DNA of 64,000 nt from PALSA-612 sp035652235. Lineage in GTDB: Bacteria; Actinomycetota; Thermoleophilia; Gaiellales; Gaiellaceae. This document shows, one piece after another, positions 49,163-57,332 of the stretch. The position numbers and the translations under genes are program-made. The stretch covers positions 1-64,000 of the forward strand of contig DASREE010000014.1 of the NCBI GenBank assembly GCA_035652235.1, in the 5' to 3' direction. Below the pieces are notes generated by a model. That model saw nothing but the letters and a program-made list of their open reading frames with translations, was not told the DNA's origin and did no database searches. The first letter of the stretch is position 1. Each line of letters begins with the position of its first letter.

Positions 49163-50356
49163 GTGCCGGGCCGGAGCCACGTCGACGTGCTCGTCATCGG
49201 CAGCGGGGCGTCGGGCCTCGCCGCCGCCGTGTCCGCCGAGCGCGCCGGAGCACGGGTGCTGCTTGCGACGAAGGGGTCGCTCCAGTCCTGCAACTCGGCC
49301 AAGGCGCAGGGCGGCATCCAGGCGGCGCTCGGCGAGGACGACTCGCCCGAGCTGCACGCCGAGGACGTGTGGCGCTCCTCGCACGAGACGGCCGACCGGC
49401 GGCTCGTCGAGGTGCTCACCTCGGAGGCGCCGGGCGCCATCCGCTGGCTCGAGGAGCTCGGCGTCCGCTTCACACGCGACAACGGCGGCTACCGCCTCGC
49501 CTGCTGCGGCGGGTCGAGCCGGCGGCGGCTGCTCCAGGTCGGCGACCGCACCGGCCACGCGATCACGACGGCGCTGCGCGAGGCCGTGGCGGGCGCCGCC
49601 GTCCAGATACGGCCGAAGTCGCCGCTCGTCGCGCTCGAGCCCGGCGAGAACGGCTGGCGTGCGCGCTGCGGCGACGAGCAGGTCGAGGCGACCGCGGTCG
49701 TGCTCGCCGCGGGCGGCCGCTGCTTCCGAGAGGCCGAGGAGCGCGGCGAGCTGTCCACCAACCATCCCGGCGCGACCGGCGAGGTGACGCAGATCGCGCT
49801 CGAGCTCGGGGCCGAGGCGCGCGACCTGGACGCGCTCCAGTACCACCCGAACGGTGGCGCCTGGCCGAGCGGCATGCAGGGCTACTCCATTCCGGAGACG
49901 ACCCGCGCCTACGGCGCCGTGCTCCTGAACGCCGACAGGGAGGAGTTCACCGACTCGCTCGGGCCGCGTGACGCGGTGTCGCAGGCGATCTTCGACGAGG
50001 TCGAGCGGGGCAAGGGCGTGACGACGCCGGACGGCCGTCCCGCCGTCTACCTGGACACGACGCGGATCCCGGCCGCCGACGCCGACATCTCCCTGCCGTA
50101 CATGCTGCGCCGCTACCGCGCCGCCGGCATCGATCCGCTCCGGGAGCCGATCCTCACCTACCCGCTGCTCCACTACCAGAACGGAGGCCTCGTGATCGAC
50201 GAGCACGGCGAGACGACGCTCGAGGGCCTGTTCGCCTGCGGCGAGATCGCAGGCGGGACGCACGGCCGCAACCGGATGATGGGCAACAGCCTGCTCGAGT
50301 GCGTCGTCTTCGGCCGCCGGGCCGGGCGGGCGGCGGCGGAGAGGGCGCGCGCGTGA
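49163..50356 (+). CDS. FAD flavoprotein of the fumarate reductase / L-aspartate oxidase family, short form
   Basis: 397 aa. FAD motif VLVIGSGASGLAAAVSAERAG, SAKAQGGIQAAL (flavin loop), LQYHPNGG (substrate His) and HGRNRMMGNSLLE at the C-terminus. The helical C-terminal domain of about 130-140 residues found in NadB and SdhA/FrdA is missing. No nadA, nadC or sdhB/frdB partner lies near; instead it is joined to a split fumarase (GTGA overlap), hinting at fumarate/succinate chemistry rather than NAD synthesis. NadB remains possible. Confidence 0.75.
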   Translation: MPGRSHVDVLVIGSGASGLAAAVSAERAGARVLLATKGSLQSCNSAKAQGGIQAALGEDDSPELHAEDVWRSSHETADRRLVEVLTSEAPGAIRWLEELGVRFTRDNGGYRLACCGGSSRRRLLQVGDRTGHAITTALREAVAGAAVQIRPKSPLVALEPGENGWRARCGDEQVEATAVVLAAGGRCFREAEERGELSTNHPGATGEVTQIALELGAEARDLDALQYHPNGGAWPSGMQGYSIPETTRAYGAVLLNADREEFTDSLGPRDAVSQAIFDEVERGKGVTTPDGRPAVYLDTTRIPAADADISLPYMLRRYRAAGIDPLREPILTYPLLHYQNGGLVIDEHGETTLEGLFACGEIAGGTHGRNRMMGNSLLECVVFGRRAGRAAAERARA

Positions 50357-51243
50357 TCGCGACCGACCTGCAGGGGATCGTCGCCGACGCCGCGGCGCAC
50401 CTGTACGTGTGGGCGCTGAAGGACATCCCGCAGGACCTGCGGAACGCGCTCGCCGAGGCGCGCGAGCGCGAGACGTCGGTTGCGGGGCGGCGCGTGCTGA
50501 GCACGATCATCCGCAACGTCGAGGTGGCAGACGAGCAGCGGAACCTCGTCTGCCAGGACACGGGCATCGCCGTGTACACGTGCCGGGTCGGCGAGCGCTT
50601 CCCGCTCCACCCCGTCCGCATCCACGAGGCGCTGCGCGCGGGCACCGAGCGGGCGACGGTCGAGCACCCGCTCCGCTCGAACGCCGTCCACACCCTCACC
50701 CGCGAGAGCACCGGCCCGAACACGGGCTACCGGCTGCCCATCGTCCACTGGGAGTTCGTCCCGGACTGGGACGGGCTCGACGTCAAGTGCGTCCCCAAGG
50801 GGTCGGGCTCGGAGAACATGAGCTTCCTGAAGATGTGCGTGCCCGCCGACGGCGTGCGCGGGATCAAGCAGTTCGTGCTCGAGTCGATCGTGGGCGCAGG
50901 AGGCAAGCCATGCCCTCCGGGGATCGTCGGGGTCGGGATCGGCGGCTCGGCCGACTACGCCATGTACCTGGCGAAGGAGGCGATCACCCGCCCCGTCGGC
51001 ACGCGCAACCAGGACCCGCTCGTCGCGCAGCTCGAGGAAGAGCTGTACGAGCTCCTCAACGAGACGGGGGTCGGGCCGATGGGTCTCGGCGGCGACGTCA
51101 CCGTGCTCGCCGTCCACGTCGAGCACGCCGACACGCACATGACCCTGAACCCGGTGGCCGTCAACTACCAGTGCTGGGCCGCCCGGCGCGCTTCGGCGCA
51201 TGTCGGCGCCGACGGCTCCGTCGTCTACGACCGGGAGGCGTGA
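50353..51243 (+). CDS. class I fumarase, alpha subunit
   Basis: 296 aa, the N-terminal half of FumA-type [4Fe-4S] hydratases. Cysteines for the cluster are in NLVCQDTG, DVKCVPKGSGSENMSFLKMCVP and the GKPCPPG region. Converts fumarate to malate with the beta subunit; related split enzymes act on tartrate. GTG start overlaps the flavoprotein stop. The C-terminal segment MTLNPVAVNYQCWAARRA is family typical. Confidence 0.9.
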   Translation: MIATDLQGIVADAAAHLYVWALKDIPQDLRNALAEARERETSVAGRRVLSTIIRNVEVADEQRNLVCQDTGIAVYTCRVGERFPLHPVRIHEALRAGTERATVEHPLRSNAVHTLTRESTGPNTGYRLPIVHWEFVPDWDGLDVKCVPKGSGSENMSFLKMCVPADGVRGIKQFVLESIVGAGGKPCPPGIVGVGIGGSADYAMYLAKEAITRPVGTRNQDPLVAQLEEELYELLNETGVGPMGLGGDVTVLAVHVEHADTHMTLNPVAVNYQCWAARRASAHVGADGSVVYDREA

Positions 51244-51371
51244 TGCCGGACGCCGTCATGTCTCCGGCTGACCGCACGACCACCGCCTCCGCGACGACCC
51301 TCGCGGCCGCTCCTGCCGTTCCTTGGAACAGACTGTTACGTGGCCTTGTCGGGCCGGGGGTTGGCGCCTGA
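51243..51371 (+). CDS. 42-codon linking ORF between fumarase subunits
   Basis: The alpha stop overlaps an ATG (TGATG at 51241-51245), and this frame ends in another TGATG that holds the beta start (51371). The product is Ala/Thr-rich with no recognised domain, and its codons 27-34 run through a copy of the 23-bp palindrome. It may serve only to keep ribosomes moving between the two subunits, or be an insertion scar. Confidence 0.35.
   Translation: MPDAVMSPADRTTTASATTLAAAPAVPWNRLLRGLVGPGVGA
51321..51343. repeat. 23-bp palindromic repeat, copy 4
   Basis: Right arm CTGTTACGTGG matches 10 of 11, centre A, left arm CCTTGGAACAG matches 8 of 11. It lies between the two fumarase subunit genes. Confidence 0.65.
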
Positions 51372-51955
51372 TGGCCGAGCACCGCCTGACGTTCCCGGCC
51401 GGCGAGGAGGCGATCCGGGCGCTCCGCGCCGGCGACGAGGTTGTCGTCGACGGGCACGTCATCGGCATCCGCGACCGCACGCAGATCCGCATCTTCGACC
51501 AGGGCCGGGAGCCGCCGCTCGATCTCACGGGCGCGCTCCTCCTGCACACGGCTCCGAACGTGCGCAAGCTGGGCCCGGGCCGCTACGAGCCGCTCTGCAT
51601 CGGCACGACCACGTCCGCGCGCATGGTGCGGTTCACGGAGCCGCTCGGCGAGCGCTACGGCGTGCGGGCGATCTGCGGCAAGGGAGGCCTGCCGGACGAG
51701 GCGATCGAGCCGATGCAGCGGCTCGGCATGGTCTACCTCGCGATCGTCGGTGGCGCGGCGGCGCTCGAGACGACGCAGATCGAGGAGATCGAGGAGGTCG
51801 CCTGGGAAGACCTCATGCCGGAGTGCCTGTGGAAGTTCCGCGTCCGCGACTTCGGCCCGCTCACCGTCGGCATCGACTCGCACGGCAACTCGGTCTACCG
51901 CGACGTGCAGGCGGAGGCCCGCAAGCGACTGGAGGGGATCCTTGAGCGCATCTGA
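51371..51955 (+). CDS. class I fumarase, beta subunit
   Basis: 194 aa, the C-terminal half of class I fumarases. GTTTSARMVRF, CGKGGLPDEAIEPMQRLG and AALETTQIEEIEEVAWEDLMPECLWKF (split here as residues 137-163) are conserved; the Lys in CGKGG and the Thr/Arg of TTSARM belong to the active site. Pairs with the alpha subunit. Its end overlaps the next gene by 14 nt. Confidence 0.9.
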   Translation: MAEHRLTFPAGEEAIRALRAGDEVVVDGHVIGIRDRTQIRIFDQGREPPLDLTGALLLHTAPNVRKLGPGRYEPLCIGTTTSARMVRFTEPLGERYGVRAICGKGGLPDEAIEPMQRLGMVYLAIVGGAAALETTQIEEIEEVAWEDLMPECLWKFRVRDFGPLTVGIDSHGNSVYRDVQAEARKRLEGILERI

Positions 51956-52724
51956 ACGGAACGGCCTCGATCTCGGCATCAGGAGGGACGGCGGCCTCAC
52001 GCACGTGCTCGACAAAGGGCTCGGCCCCCGCGCGTGGGAGGACCTGCTCGAGACGAGCGGCGACTACATCGACATCGTCAAGCTCGGCTGGGGCACCGCC
52101 TGGGTGACGCGCAACCTCGAGCGCAAGCTGGAGGTGCTGCGCAGCAAGCCGGTCGTGATCGGCGGAACCTTCTTCGAGGTCGTGTTCGCGCGCGGGCGCC
52201 TCGACGAGTACAAGCGCTGGCTGCGCGGGCTCGGGATCGAGCACGTCGAGATCTCCGACGGGACGGTCGACATCCCCCGCGGGCGCAAGCTCGAGCTGAT
52301 CGCCGACTTCGCACGCGACTTCACCGTGCTCTCGGAGGTCGGCTCGAAGGACTCCGAGGTCGTCTTCGCCCCGTACGAGTGGGTCGACTGGATCCAGGAG
52401 GAGCTGGCGGCCGGCGCCTGGAAGGTGATCACGGAGGCGCGCGAGAGCGCCACCGCCGGCATCTTCCGGCCCTCCGGGGAGATGCGCACCGGCCTCGTCG
52501 AGGAGATCGCGCACTCGATCGACTTCCACGACCTCGTCTGGGAGGCGCCGACGAAGGCCTCGCAGGCCTGGTTCGTGAAGCACTTCGGCCCGGAGGTGAA
52601 CCTCGGCAACATCCCGCCCGACGAAGTGATCCCGCTCGAGACGCTGCGTCTCGGGTTGCGCGGCGACACGCTGAAGGAGGTGCTTCTTGGCGACTCGCAC
52701 GTCGAGCCGGCCCCGGCTTCCTGA
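51942..52724 (+). CDS. comA: phosphosulfolactate synthase (ComA family)
   Basis: 260 aa TIM-barrel enzyme of the ComA family, which adds sulfite to phosphoenolpyruvate to give 2-phospho-3-sulfolactate. Conserved: GLTHVLDKGLGPRAWEDLLE, DIVKLGWGTAW, VVIGGTFFEVV, VEISDGTVDIPR and EARESATAGIFR. TTG start inside the fumarase beta end. It opens a sulfate-assimilation operon. ComB, ComC and sulfite reductase genes are not in the window, so the fate of the product is open (sulfolactate, a coenzyme M-like route, or sulfite detoxification). Confidence 0.88.
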   Translation: MSASERNGLDLGIRRDGGLTHVLDKGLGPRAWEDLLETSGDYIDIVKLGWGTAWVTRNLERKLEVLRSKPVVIGGTFFEVVFARGRLDEYKRWLRGLGIEHVEISDGTVDIPRGRKLELIADFARDFTVLSEVGSKDSEVVFAPYEWVDWIQEELAAGAWKVITEARESATAGIFRPSGEMRTGLVEEIAHSIDFHDLVWEAPTKASQAWFVKHFGPEVNLGNIPPDEVIPLETLRLGLRGDTLKEVLLGDSHVEPAPAS

Positions 52725-53403
52725 CCTCGACTTCGAGGCGATGAGCGCCGAGGACCTCGTCGCCTGGGCGCACAGCCACTTCTGGCCGCGCATCTGCCTC
52801 ACGTGCTCGTGGCAGAAGCAGTCGTCCGTGCTCGTGCACATGCTCGCCAACCTCGGGCTGCGCATGGACACCGTCGAGCTCGACACACACCTGTTCTTTC
52901 GCGAGTCGTACGAGACCCGCGACCGGCTCGTCGAGCGCTACCAGCTGAGGCTCATCCGGCCGGAGATCCCCACGATCGCGGAGCAGCATCGCGCCGAGGG
53001 CCCGAACCTGTGGGAGCGCGACCCGGATCGCTGCTGCCAGATCCGCAAGGTCGAGCCGCTCGTCCGCGCTCTCGAACCCTACGACGCGTGGATCTCGGGC
53101 ATCCGCCGCGACCAGTCGCCGAGTCGCGCGGGCACGGCCAAGGTGGAGTGGTCCGAGCGCTACCAGGTGTTCAAGATCCACCCGCTCGCCGACTGGGACG
53201 AGAAGCGGGTGTGGGCGTACATCGCCATCAACGACATCCCCTACAACCCGCTGCACGACGTCGGCTACCGGTCGATCGGGTGCATCCCCTGCACGCGGCC
53301 GGTCGCGCCCGACGAGGAGGAGCGCGCCGGCCGCTGGGCCGGCTCGGACAAGCTGGAGTGCGGCATCCACGTGGAAGGAGCGCTGACAGCTTCGAATGAC
53401 TGA
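52687..53403 (+). CDS. cysH: adenylyl-sulfate (APS) reductase, assimilatory
   Basis: 238 aa. The 4Fe-4S cysteines of the APS-reducing type are present (RCCQIRK and CIPCTR), and the catalytic C-terminal ECGIH carries the nucleophile Cys. CSWQKQSSVLVHML and the PP-loop-type N-terminal region fit. Produces sulfite from APS. The TTG start overlaps the previous gene by 38 nt; ATG 52741 is an alternative that would remove 18 residues. Confidence 0.9.
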   Translation: MATRTSSRPRLPDLDFEAMSAEDLVAWAHSHFWPRICLTCSWQKQSSVLVHMLANLGLRMDTVELDTHLFFRESYETRDRLVERYQLRLIRPEIPTIAEQHRAEGPNLWERDPDRCCQIRKVEPLVRALEPYDAWISGIRRDQSPSRAGTAKVEWSERYQVFKIHPLADWDEKRVWAYIAINDIPYNPLHDVGYRSIGCIPCTRPVAPDEEERAGRWAGSDKLECGIHVEGALTASND

Positions 53404-54052
53404 GCAGCTCGAACGGGAATCCCCGCAGGGCGGGACCGCTGCTGGAGCCGCGGCCCCCACGTTGATCTACGCGCACGACCATCCGGACTCGGGCCGGCGC
53501 CGCGAGGGGGGTTTCACGCTCTGGTTCACCGGCCTGTCGGGCGCGGGCAAGTCGACCATCGCCCACCTCGTCGGCCCCGAGCTCGACCGGCGCGGGCTCG
53601 TGGTCGAGTACCTCGACGGCGATACGGTGCGGACGCACCTGTGCAAGGGCCTCGGCTTCTCCAAGGAGGACCGCGACACGAACATCGAGCGCATCGGCTG
53701 GGTCGCCTCGCGCCTGACGCGGCAGGGCGGCGCCGTCATCGCCGCCGCGATCTCTCCCTACGAGGAGGCGCGGCGCAAGGCGCGCGCGATGGTCGAGCAG
53801 TGGGGCGCGTTCGTCGAGGTGTACGTGTACGCGTCGCTGGACGAGTGCGCCCGCCGCGACGTGAAGGGGCTGTACGAGAAGGCGTTCCGCGGCGAGATCA
53901 CCGGGTTCACCGGAGTCGACGATCCCTACGAGCCGCCGTCGAGCCCGGAGCTCGTGCTCAACACGGAGGAGCACGAGCCGGAGGAGAGCGCCCGCATCGT
54001 GGTCGCGAAGCTCGAGCAGCTCGGCCTCGTCCCGGCGGCGGTACAGGCGTGA
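53396..54052 (+). CDS. cysC: adenylylsulfate kinase
   Basis: 218 aa. Phosphorylates APS to PAPS. Walker A GLSGAGKST at residues 46-54, the YLDGDTVRTHLCKGLGFSKEDR segment and AISPYEEARRKAR with the phosphoserine position. An N-terminal extension of about 38 residues precedes the kinase core. Having both APS reductase and APS kinase suggests PAPS is used for sulfation while APS feeds cysteine synthesis. 8-nt overlap with cysH. Confidence 0.92.
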   Translation: MTEQLERESPQGGTAAGAAAPTLIYAHDHPDSGRRREGGFTLWFTGLSGAGKSTIAHLVGPELDRRGLVVEYLDGDTVRTHLCKGLGFSKEDRDTNIERIGWVASRLTRQGGAVIAAAISPYEEARRKARAMVEQWGAFVEVYVYASLDECARRDVKGLYEKAFRGEITGFTGVDDPYEPPSSPELVLNTEEHEPEESARIVVAKLEQLGLVPAAVQA

Positions 54053-55185
54053 CGGCCGTCGTGACCGACCACCTGATCGCGCCGCACGGCGGCGTGCTCG
54101 TCGACCGGACCGGGCCGCCGCCCGACGACCTCGACCGCCTCGAGAGGGTGACGCTGACCTCGCGCGAGGTGTCGGATCTGGACATGCTCGCGTCGGGAGC
54201 GCTGTCGCCGCTCGAGGGCTTCATGGGGGAGGCGGACTACGAGTCGGTGGTCGAGTCGATGCGGCTCGCGAGCGGGCTGCCGTGGGCGCTGCCGGTGTGC
54301 CTGGCCGTCGACCGGGCGCCGCGCTCGGAGCGCGTCGCCCTGGCCGACGAGCGCGGCCGGCCGCTGGCGGTGCTCGAGGTGGAGAGCGTCTACGGCTACG
54401 ACCGCGAACGCGAGGCCGAGCGCTGCTTTCGGACGACGGAGACGGCCCACCCCGGCGTGGCGCGCCTGTTCGAGCAGAAGCCGCTCTACCTGTCGGGGAA
54501 GGTGACGGTGTTCGCGCGGCCGAAGCCGCCCTTCCCCGAGCTCGCGCTCGACCCGGCCGACACGCGGCGGATCTTCGCCGAGCGCGGCTGGCGGCGCGTC
54601 GTCGGCTTCCAGACGCGCAACCCGATCCACCGGGCGCACGAGTACCTGACGAAGGTCGCGCTGGAGACGGTCGACGGCCTCCTCATCCACCCGCTTGTCG
54701 GGGACACGAAGTCGGACGACGTGCCGGCGGAGACGCGGGTCGCCTGCTACCGCGTGCTCGTCGACGGCTACTACCCGGCCGACCGCGTGCTCGTCGCCGC
54801 CTTCCCGGCGGCGATGCGCTACGCCGGGCCGCGCGAGGCGATCTGGCACGCCATCTGCCGCAAGAACTTCGGCTGCTCGCACTTCATCGTCGGCCGCGAC
54901 CACGCCGGCGTCGGCTCCTACTACGGCACCTACGACGCGCAACTCGTGTTCGACGAGTTCGCGCCGCACGAGCTCGACATCGAGCCGATGTTCTTCGAGC
55001 ACGCCTTCTGGTGCACGACCTGCGGGGCGATGGCCTCGGCGAAGACGTGCCCGCATCCGGCCGAGGAGCACGTGTTCCTGTCGGGCACGAAGGTGCGGGA
55101 GATGCTCGCAGCCGGCGAGCTGCCGCCGGTCGAGTTCTCGCGGCCGGAGGTGGCCGAGGTGCTCATCCGGGCGTACCGGACGTAG
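54049..55185 (+). CDS. sat: sulfate adenylyltransferase
   Basis: 378 aa single-chain ATP sulfurylase. Catalytic motifs QTRNPIHRAHEYLTK and GRDHAGVGSYYG are intact; FFEHAFWCTTCGAMASAKTCPH includes a four-Cys cluster common in bacterial Sat. Makes APS from sulfate and ATP. GTG start overlaps the cysC stop by 4 nt. Confidence 0.94.
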   Translation: MTAVVTDHLIAPHGGVLVDRTGPPPDDLDRLERVTLTSREVSDLDMLASGALSPLEGFMGEADYESVVESMRLASGLPWALPVCLAVDRAPRSERVALADERGRPLAVLEVESVYGYDREREAERCFRTTETAHPGVARLFEQKPLYLSGKVTVFARPKPPFPELALDPADTRRIFAERGWRRVVGFQTRNPIHRAHEYLTKVALETVDGLLIHPLVGDTKSDDVPAETRVACYRVLVDGYYPADRVLVAAFPAAMRYAGPREAIWHAICRKNFGCSHFIVGRDHAGVGSYYGTYDAQLVFDEFAPHELDIEPMFFEHAFWCTTCGAMASAKTCPHPAEEHVFLSGTKVREMLAAGELPPVEFSRPEVAEVLIRAYRT

Positions 55186-55204
55186 GGGGCGAGGGGCGGG
55201 CGCC

Positions 55205-56167
55205 GTGTGGTGGGAGTACACGCTCAGCGGTCTCCTCGTCGGCGGCCTCGTGGGCATGACGGGGATGGGCGGCGGTTCCCTGATGACGCCCATCCTCGTC
55301 ATCCTGTTCGGCGTCAGCCCCGCCACCGCGGTCGGCACCGACATCGCCCACGGCGCCGTCTTCAAGACCGTCGGCGCGCTCCAGCACCGGCGGCTCGGCA
55401 ACGTCCGCGCCCAGCTCGCCGGCTGGATGTTCCTCGGCTCGGCGCCGATGTCGCTCGTCGGCGTCTGGCTGGCGAGCTGGCTCGAGCACGCCTACGGGAA
55501 GGGCGTCGAGTCGACGATGGGGCGCGTGCTCGGCGGTGCGCTCCTGTTCGGCTGCGTCGGGCTCGTCGCGAAGAGCGTCGTCAGCTCGAAGGCGATCGAG
55601 GACGACGACTTCGCGCTCACCGCCCGCGACCGCGCGGCAGCGGTGCTGATCGGCCTCTTCGGCGGCTTCGTCGTCGGCCTCACCTCGGTCGGCAGCGGCG
55701 TCTTCTTCGGACTGACGCTGCTCGTCGTCTTCCCCCTGCGCGCGCACAAGGTGGTCGGGACGGACATCTTCCACGCCGCCGCGCTCCTCTACGTCGCCGG
55801 CGTCGGCCATGTGCTCGCGGGCAACGTCGACCTGGGCATCGTCGGCTGGCTGCTTCTCGGCTCGGTGCCGGGCGTGCTCGCAGGCGGGCGCCTGTCCGTG
55901 TCCGTCGGCGATGGGCTGCTTCGCTTCGCGCTCGCCGCCGTGCTCGGGCTGTCCGGGCTGAAGCTGATCGACGTGCCCGGGACGGGCACCGCCGTGGTCG
56001 TGCTGCTCGCCTTCGCCATGGCCGCGCTCCTCACCTACCTGGGCCGGCACAGCTGGGTGCGCTACCAGGACCGGCGCAACGGGCGCGCCGCCGTCGACGC
56101 CGCGGTCAGCTCTCCTGCCGCGCCGGCTGCGGCGGCAGCGGGCAGGCGACGAAGCGCCGGCCGGTGA
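55205..56167 (+). CDS. TauE/SafE-family sulfite/organosulfonate exporter
   Basis: 320 aa with about eight helices in two repeats (GLLVGGLVGMTGMGGGSLMTP and GLFGGFVVGLTSVGSGVFFG). The family exports sulfite or sulfonates. Its place after sat, with sulfite-making cysH and sulfite-using comA in the same operon, supports sulfite or sulfonate as substrate. The last 30 residues are low-complexity and overlap the convergent DUF4395 gene by 62 nt. Confidence 0.88.
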   Translation: MWWEYTLSGLLVGGLVGMTGMGGGSLMTPILVILFGVSPATAVGTDIAHGAVFKTVGALQHRRLGNVRAQLAGWMFLGSAPMSLVGVWLASWLEHAYGKGVESTMGRVLGGALLFGCVGLVAKSVVSSKAIEDDDFALTARDRAAAVLIGLFGGFVVGLTSVGSGVFFGLTLLVVFPLRAHKVVGTDIFHAAALLYVAGVGHVLAGNVDLGIVGWLLLGSVPGVLAGGRLSVSVGDGLLRFALAAVLGLSGLKLIDVPGTGTAVVVLLAFAMAALLTYLGRHSWVRYQDRRNGRAAVDAAVSSPAAPAAAAAGRRRSAGR

Positions 56168-56558
56168 GCAGGTGCCCGAGCTTGTAGGCCTCGCAACCGG
56201 TGCAGAAGCCGGTCGCCGCCGCGAGCAGCGCGAGCAGGGAGACGAGCGACGCGAGCCCGGCGGAGACCGCCCCGGCGCCGAGCGCACCGGCGAGGGCGGA
56301 GGCGGCCAGGAAGGCCGCGCCGAGCGCGTTCGCGAACCGCGGCGGGCGGGCGTCCTCGAGCGGGCCCTCGCCGAAGCGCGGCTGCACGAGCTCGAAGTAG
56401 ACGACGCAGGGAAGGCAGAAGCGGCGCCCGAGCGTGAGGCCGACGGCGAGCTGCAAGGCGAGGGCGGCGCAGAGCCACCACCAGCCGCCCGCCGCGGCGA
56501 GCGCCGCCACGACGCCGACGACGGCCTGGTTGAAGCGCGGCGCGCGCGCGTCGATCAC
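56106..56558 (-). CDS. DUF4395 membrane protein
   Basis: 150 aa with about four helices. DUF4395 pattern: PRFNQAVVGVVAAL, LGRRFCLPCVVYFELVQPRFG, ARPPRFANALG and a C-terminal FCTGCEAYKL. Two CxxC-like pairs suggest redox or metal chemistry; family members often neighbour thioredoxin-like proteins and sulfurtransferases. GTG 56558 gives the conserved N-terminus. It converges on the TauE gene, with a 62-nt overlap of 3' ends. Confidence 0.82.
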   Translation of the reverse strand: MIDARAPRFNQAVVGVVAALAAAGGWWWLCAALALQLAVGLTLGRRFCLPCVVYFELVQPRFGEGPLEDARPPRFANALGAAFLAASALAGALGAGAVSAGLASLVSLLALLAAATGFCTGCEAYKLGHLLTGRRFVACPLPPQPARQES

Positions 56559-56604
56559 GGCCGTGTCGCGGTACGGGTGAGCGCGCCTGGCAACTGGTTC
56601 CTTC

Positions 56605-56616
56605 ACTTTCGAAAGT
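56605..56616. promoter_or_regulatory. 12-bp perfect palindrome between divergent genes
   Basis: ACTTTCGAAAGT lies between the DUF4395 start (56558) and the secreted-protein start (56655), about 24 nt upstream of a TAGAAT box. AT-rich and symmetric; candidate operator. Confidence 0.35.
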
Positions 56617-56639
56617 ATTAGCAGATCGCCGCCGCGAAC

Positions 56640-56645
56640 TAGAAT
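56640..56645 (+). promoter_or_regulatory. -10-like box for the gene at 56655
   Basis: TAGAAT ending 9 nt before TTG 56655; supports the unusual TTG start. Confidence 0.45.
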
Positions 56646-56654
56646 CGCCCCGCC

Positions 56655-57332
56655 TTGGAGGCTCGCAACCGTCTGGGCGCCCCGCTCCTCGTGCTGGCCC
56701 TCCTGGGCGGGACGGCAGCGGCCTTCGCCTACACGGAGGGCCTGAAGCAGACGACGAGCCCGATCGGTGGGACGCGCGTGACGAACAAGGTCTTCTCGCC
56801 CGCGTGCCGCTGCCCGACGAGCTTCACGGCCGTGTCGTTCGTGCTGCGGCGAGCCGACCACCTGACCGTCTCGGTCGAGGACGCGTCGGGCCGCGTCGTC
56901 AAGGTGCTCCTCGACGACCGGCCCGTTCGCCGCGGCTTCCGCCGCTTCGCCTGGCACGGCCTCCTTGCCGACGGGCGCCGCGCTCCCGACGGCCGGTACA
57001 AGCTGCGCATCGACCTGTCCGACGCCGACCGCGTCATTCAGCTGCCGAACCCGATCACGGTCGACACGAAGCCGCCGACGATCGCCGTCGTCGGGCGGCC
57101 GGAGGTGGGACACCGCTTCGTCGTCGTCCGCTACCGGGTGAGCGAGCCGGCCCGGGCGATGCTGTTCGTGGCAGGCAGGCGCGTGCTGCTCACCTACCGC
57201 CGTCCACTCGACGGGACGGTGCGCCTCGAACGGAGCAGGCTGACGGCGTCGGGGCCGCTGTCGATCGCCGCGGTCGACCCGGCCGGCAACGTGTCGGCGC
57301 GGCGGCCGCTCGGGGTACGGGTGTCGCCGTGA
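56655..57332 (+). CDS. exported protein with FlgD-like Ig fold
   Basis: 225 aa from TTG. N-terminal hydrophobic signal or anchor (about residues 8-26), a CRCPTSF motif, then FlgD-type Ig-like sheets (VSVEDASGRVVKVLLDD, FAWHGLLADGRRAPDGRYKLRI) and a second Ig-like part (DTKPPTIAVVG, SIAAVDPAGNVSARR). Likely an extracytoplasmic structural or binding protein. Its stop overlaps the O-antigen ligase-like gene start (GTGA). Confidence 0.72.
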   Translation: MEARNRLGAPLLVLALLGGTAAAFAYTEGLKQTTSPIGGTRVTNKVFSPACRCPTSFTAVSFVLRRADHLTVSVEDASGRVVKVLLDDRPVRRGFRRFAWHGLLADGRRAPDGRYKLRIDLSDADRVIQLPNPITVDTKPPTIAVVGRPEVGHRFVVVRYRVSEPARAMLFVAGRRVLLTYRRPLDGTVRLERSRLTASGPLSIAAVDPAGNVSARRPLGVRVSP

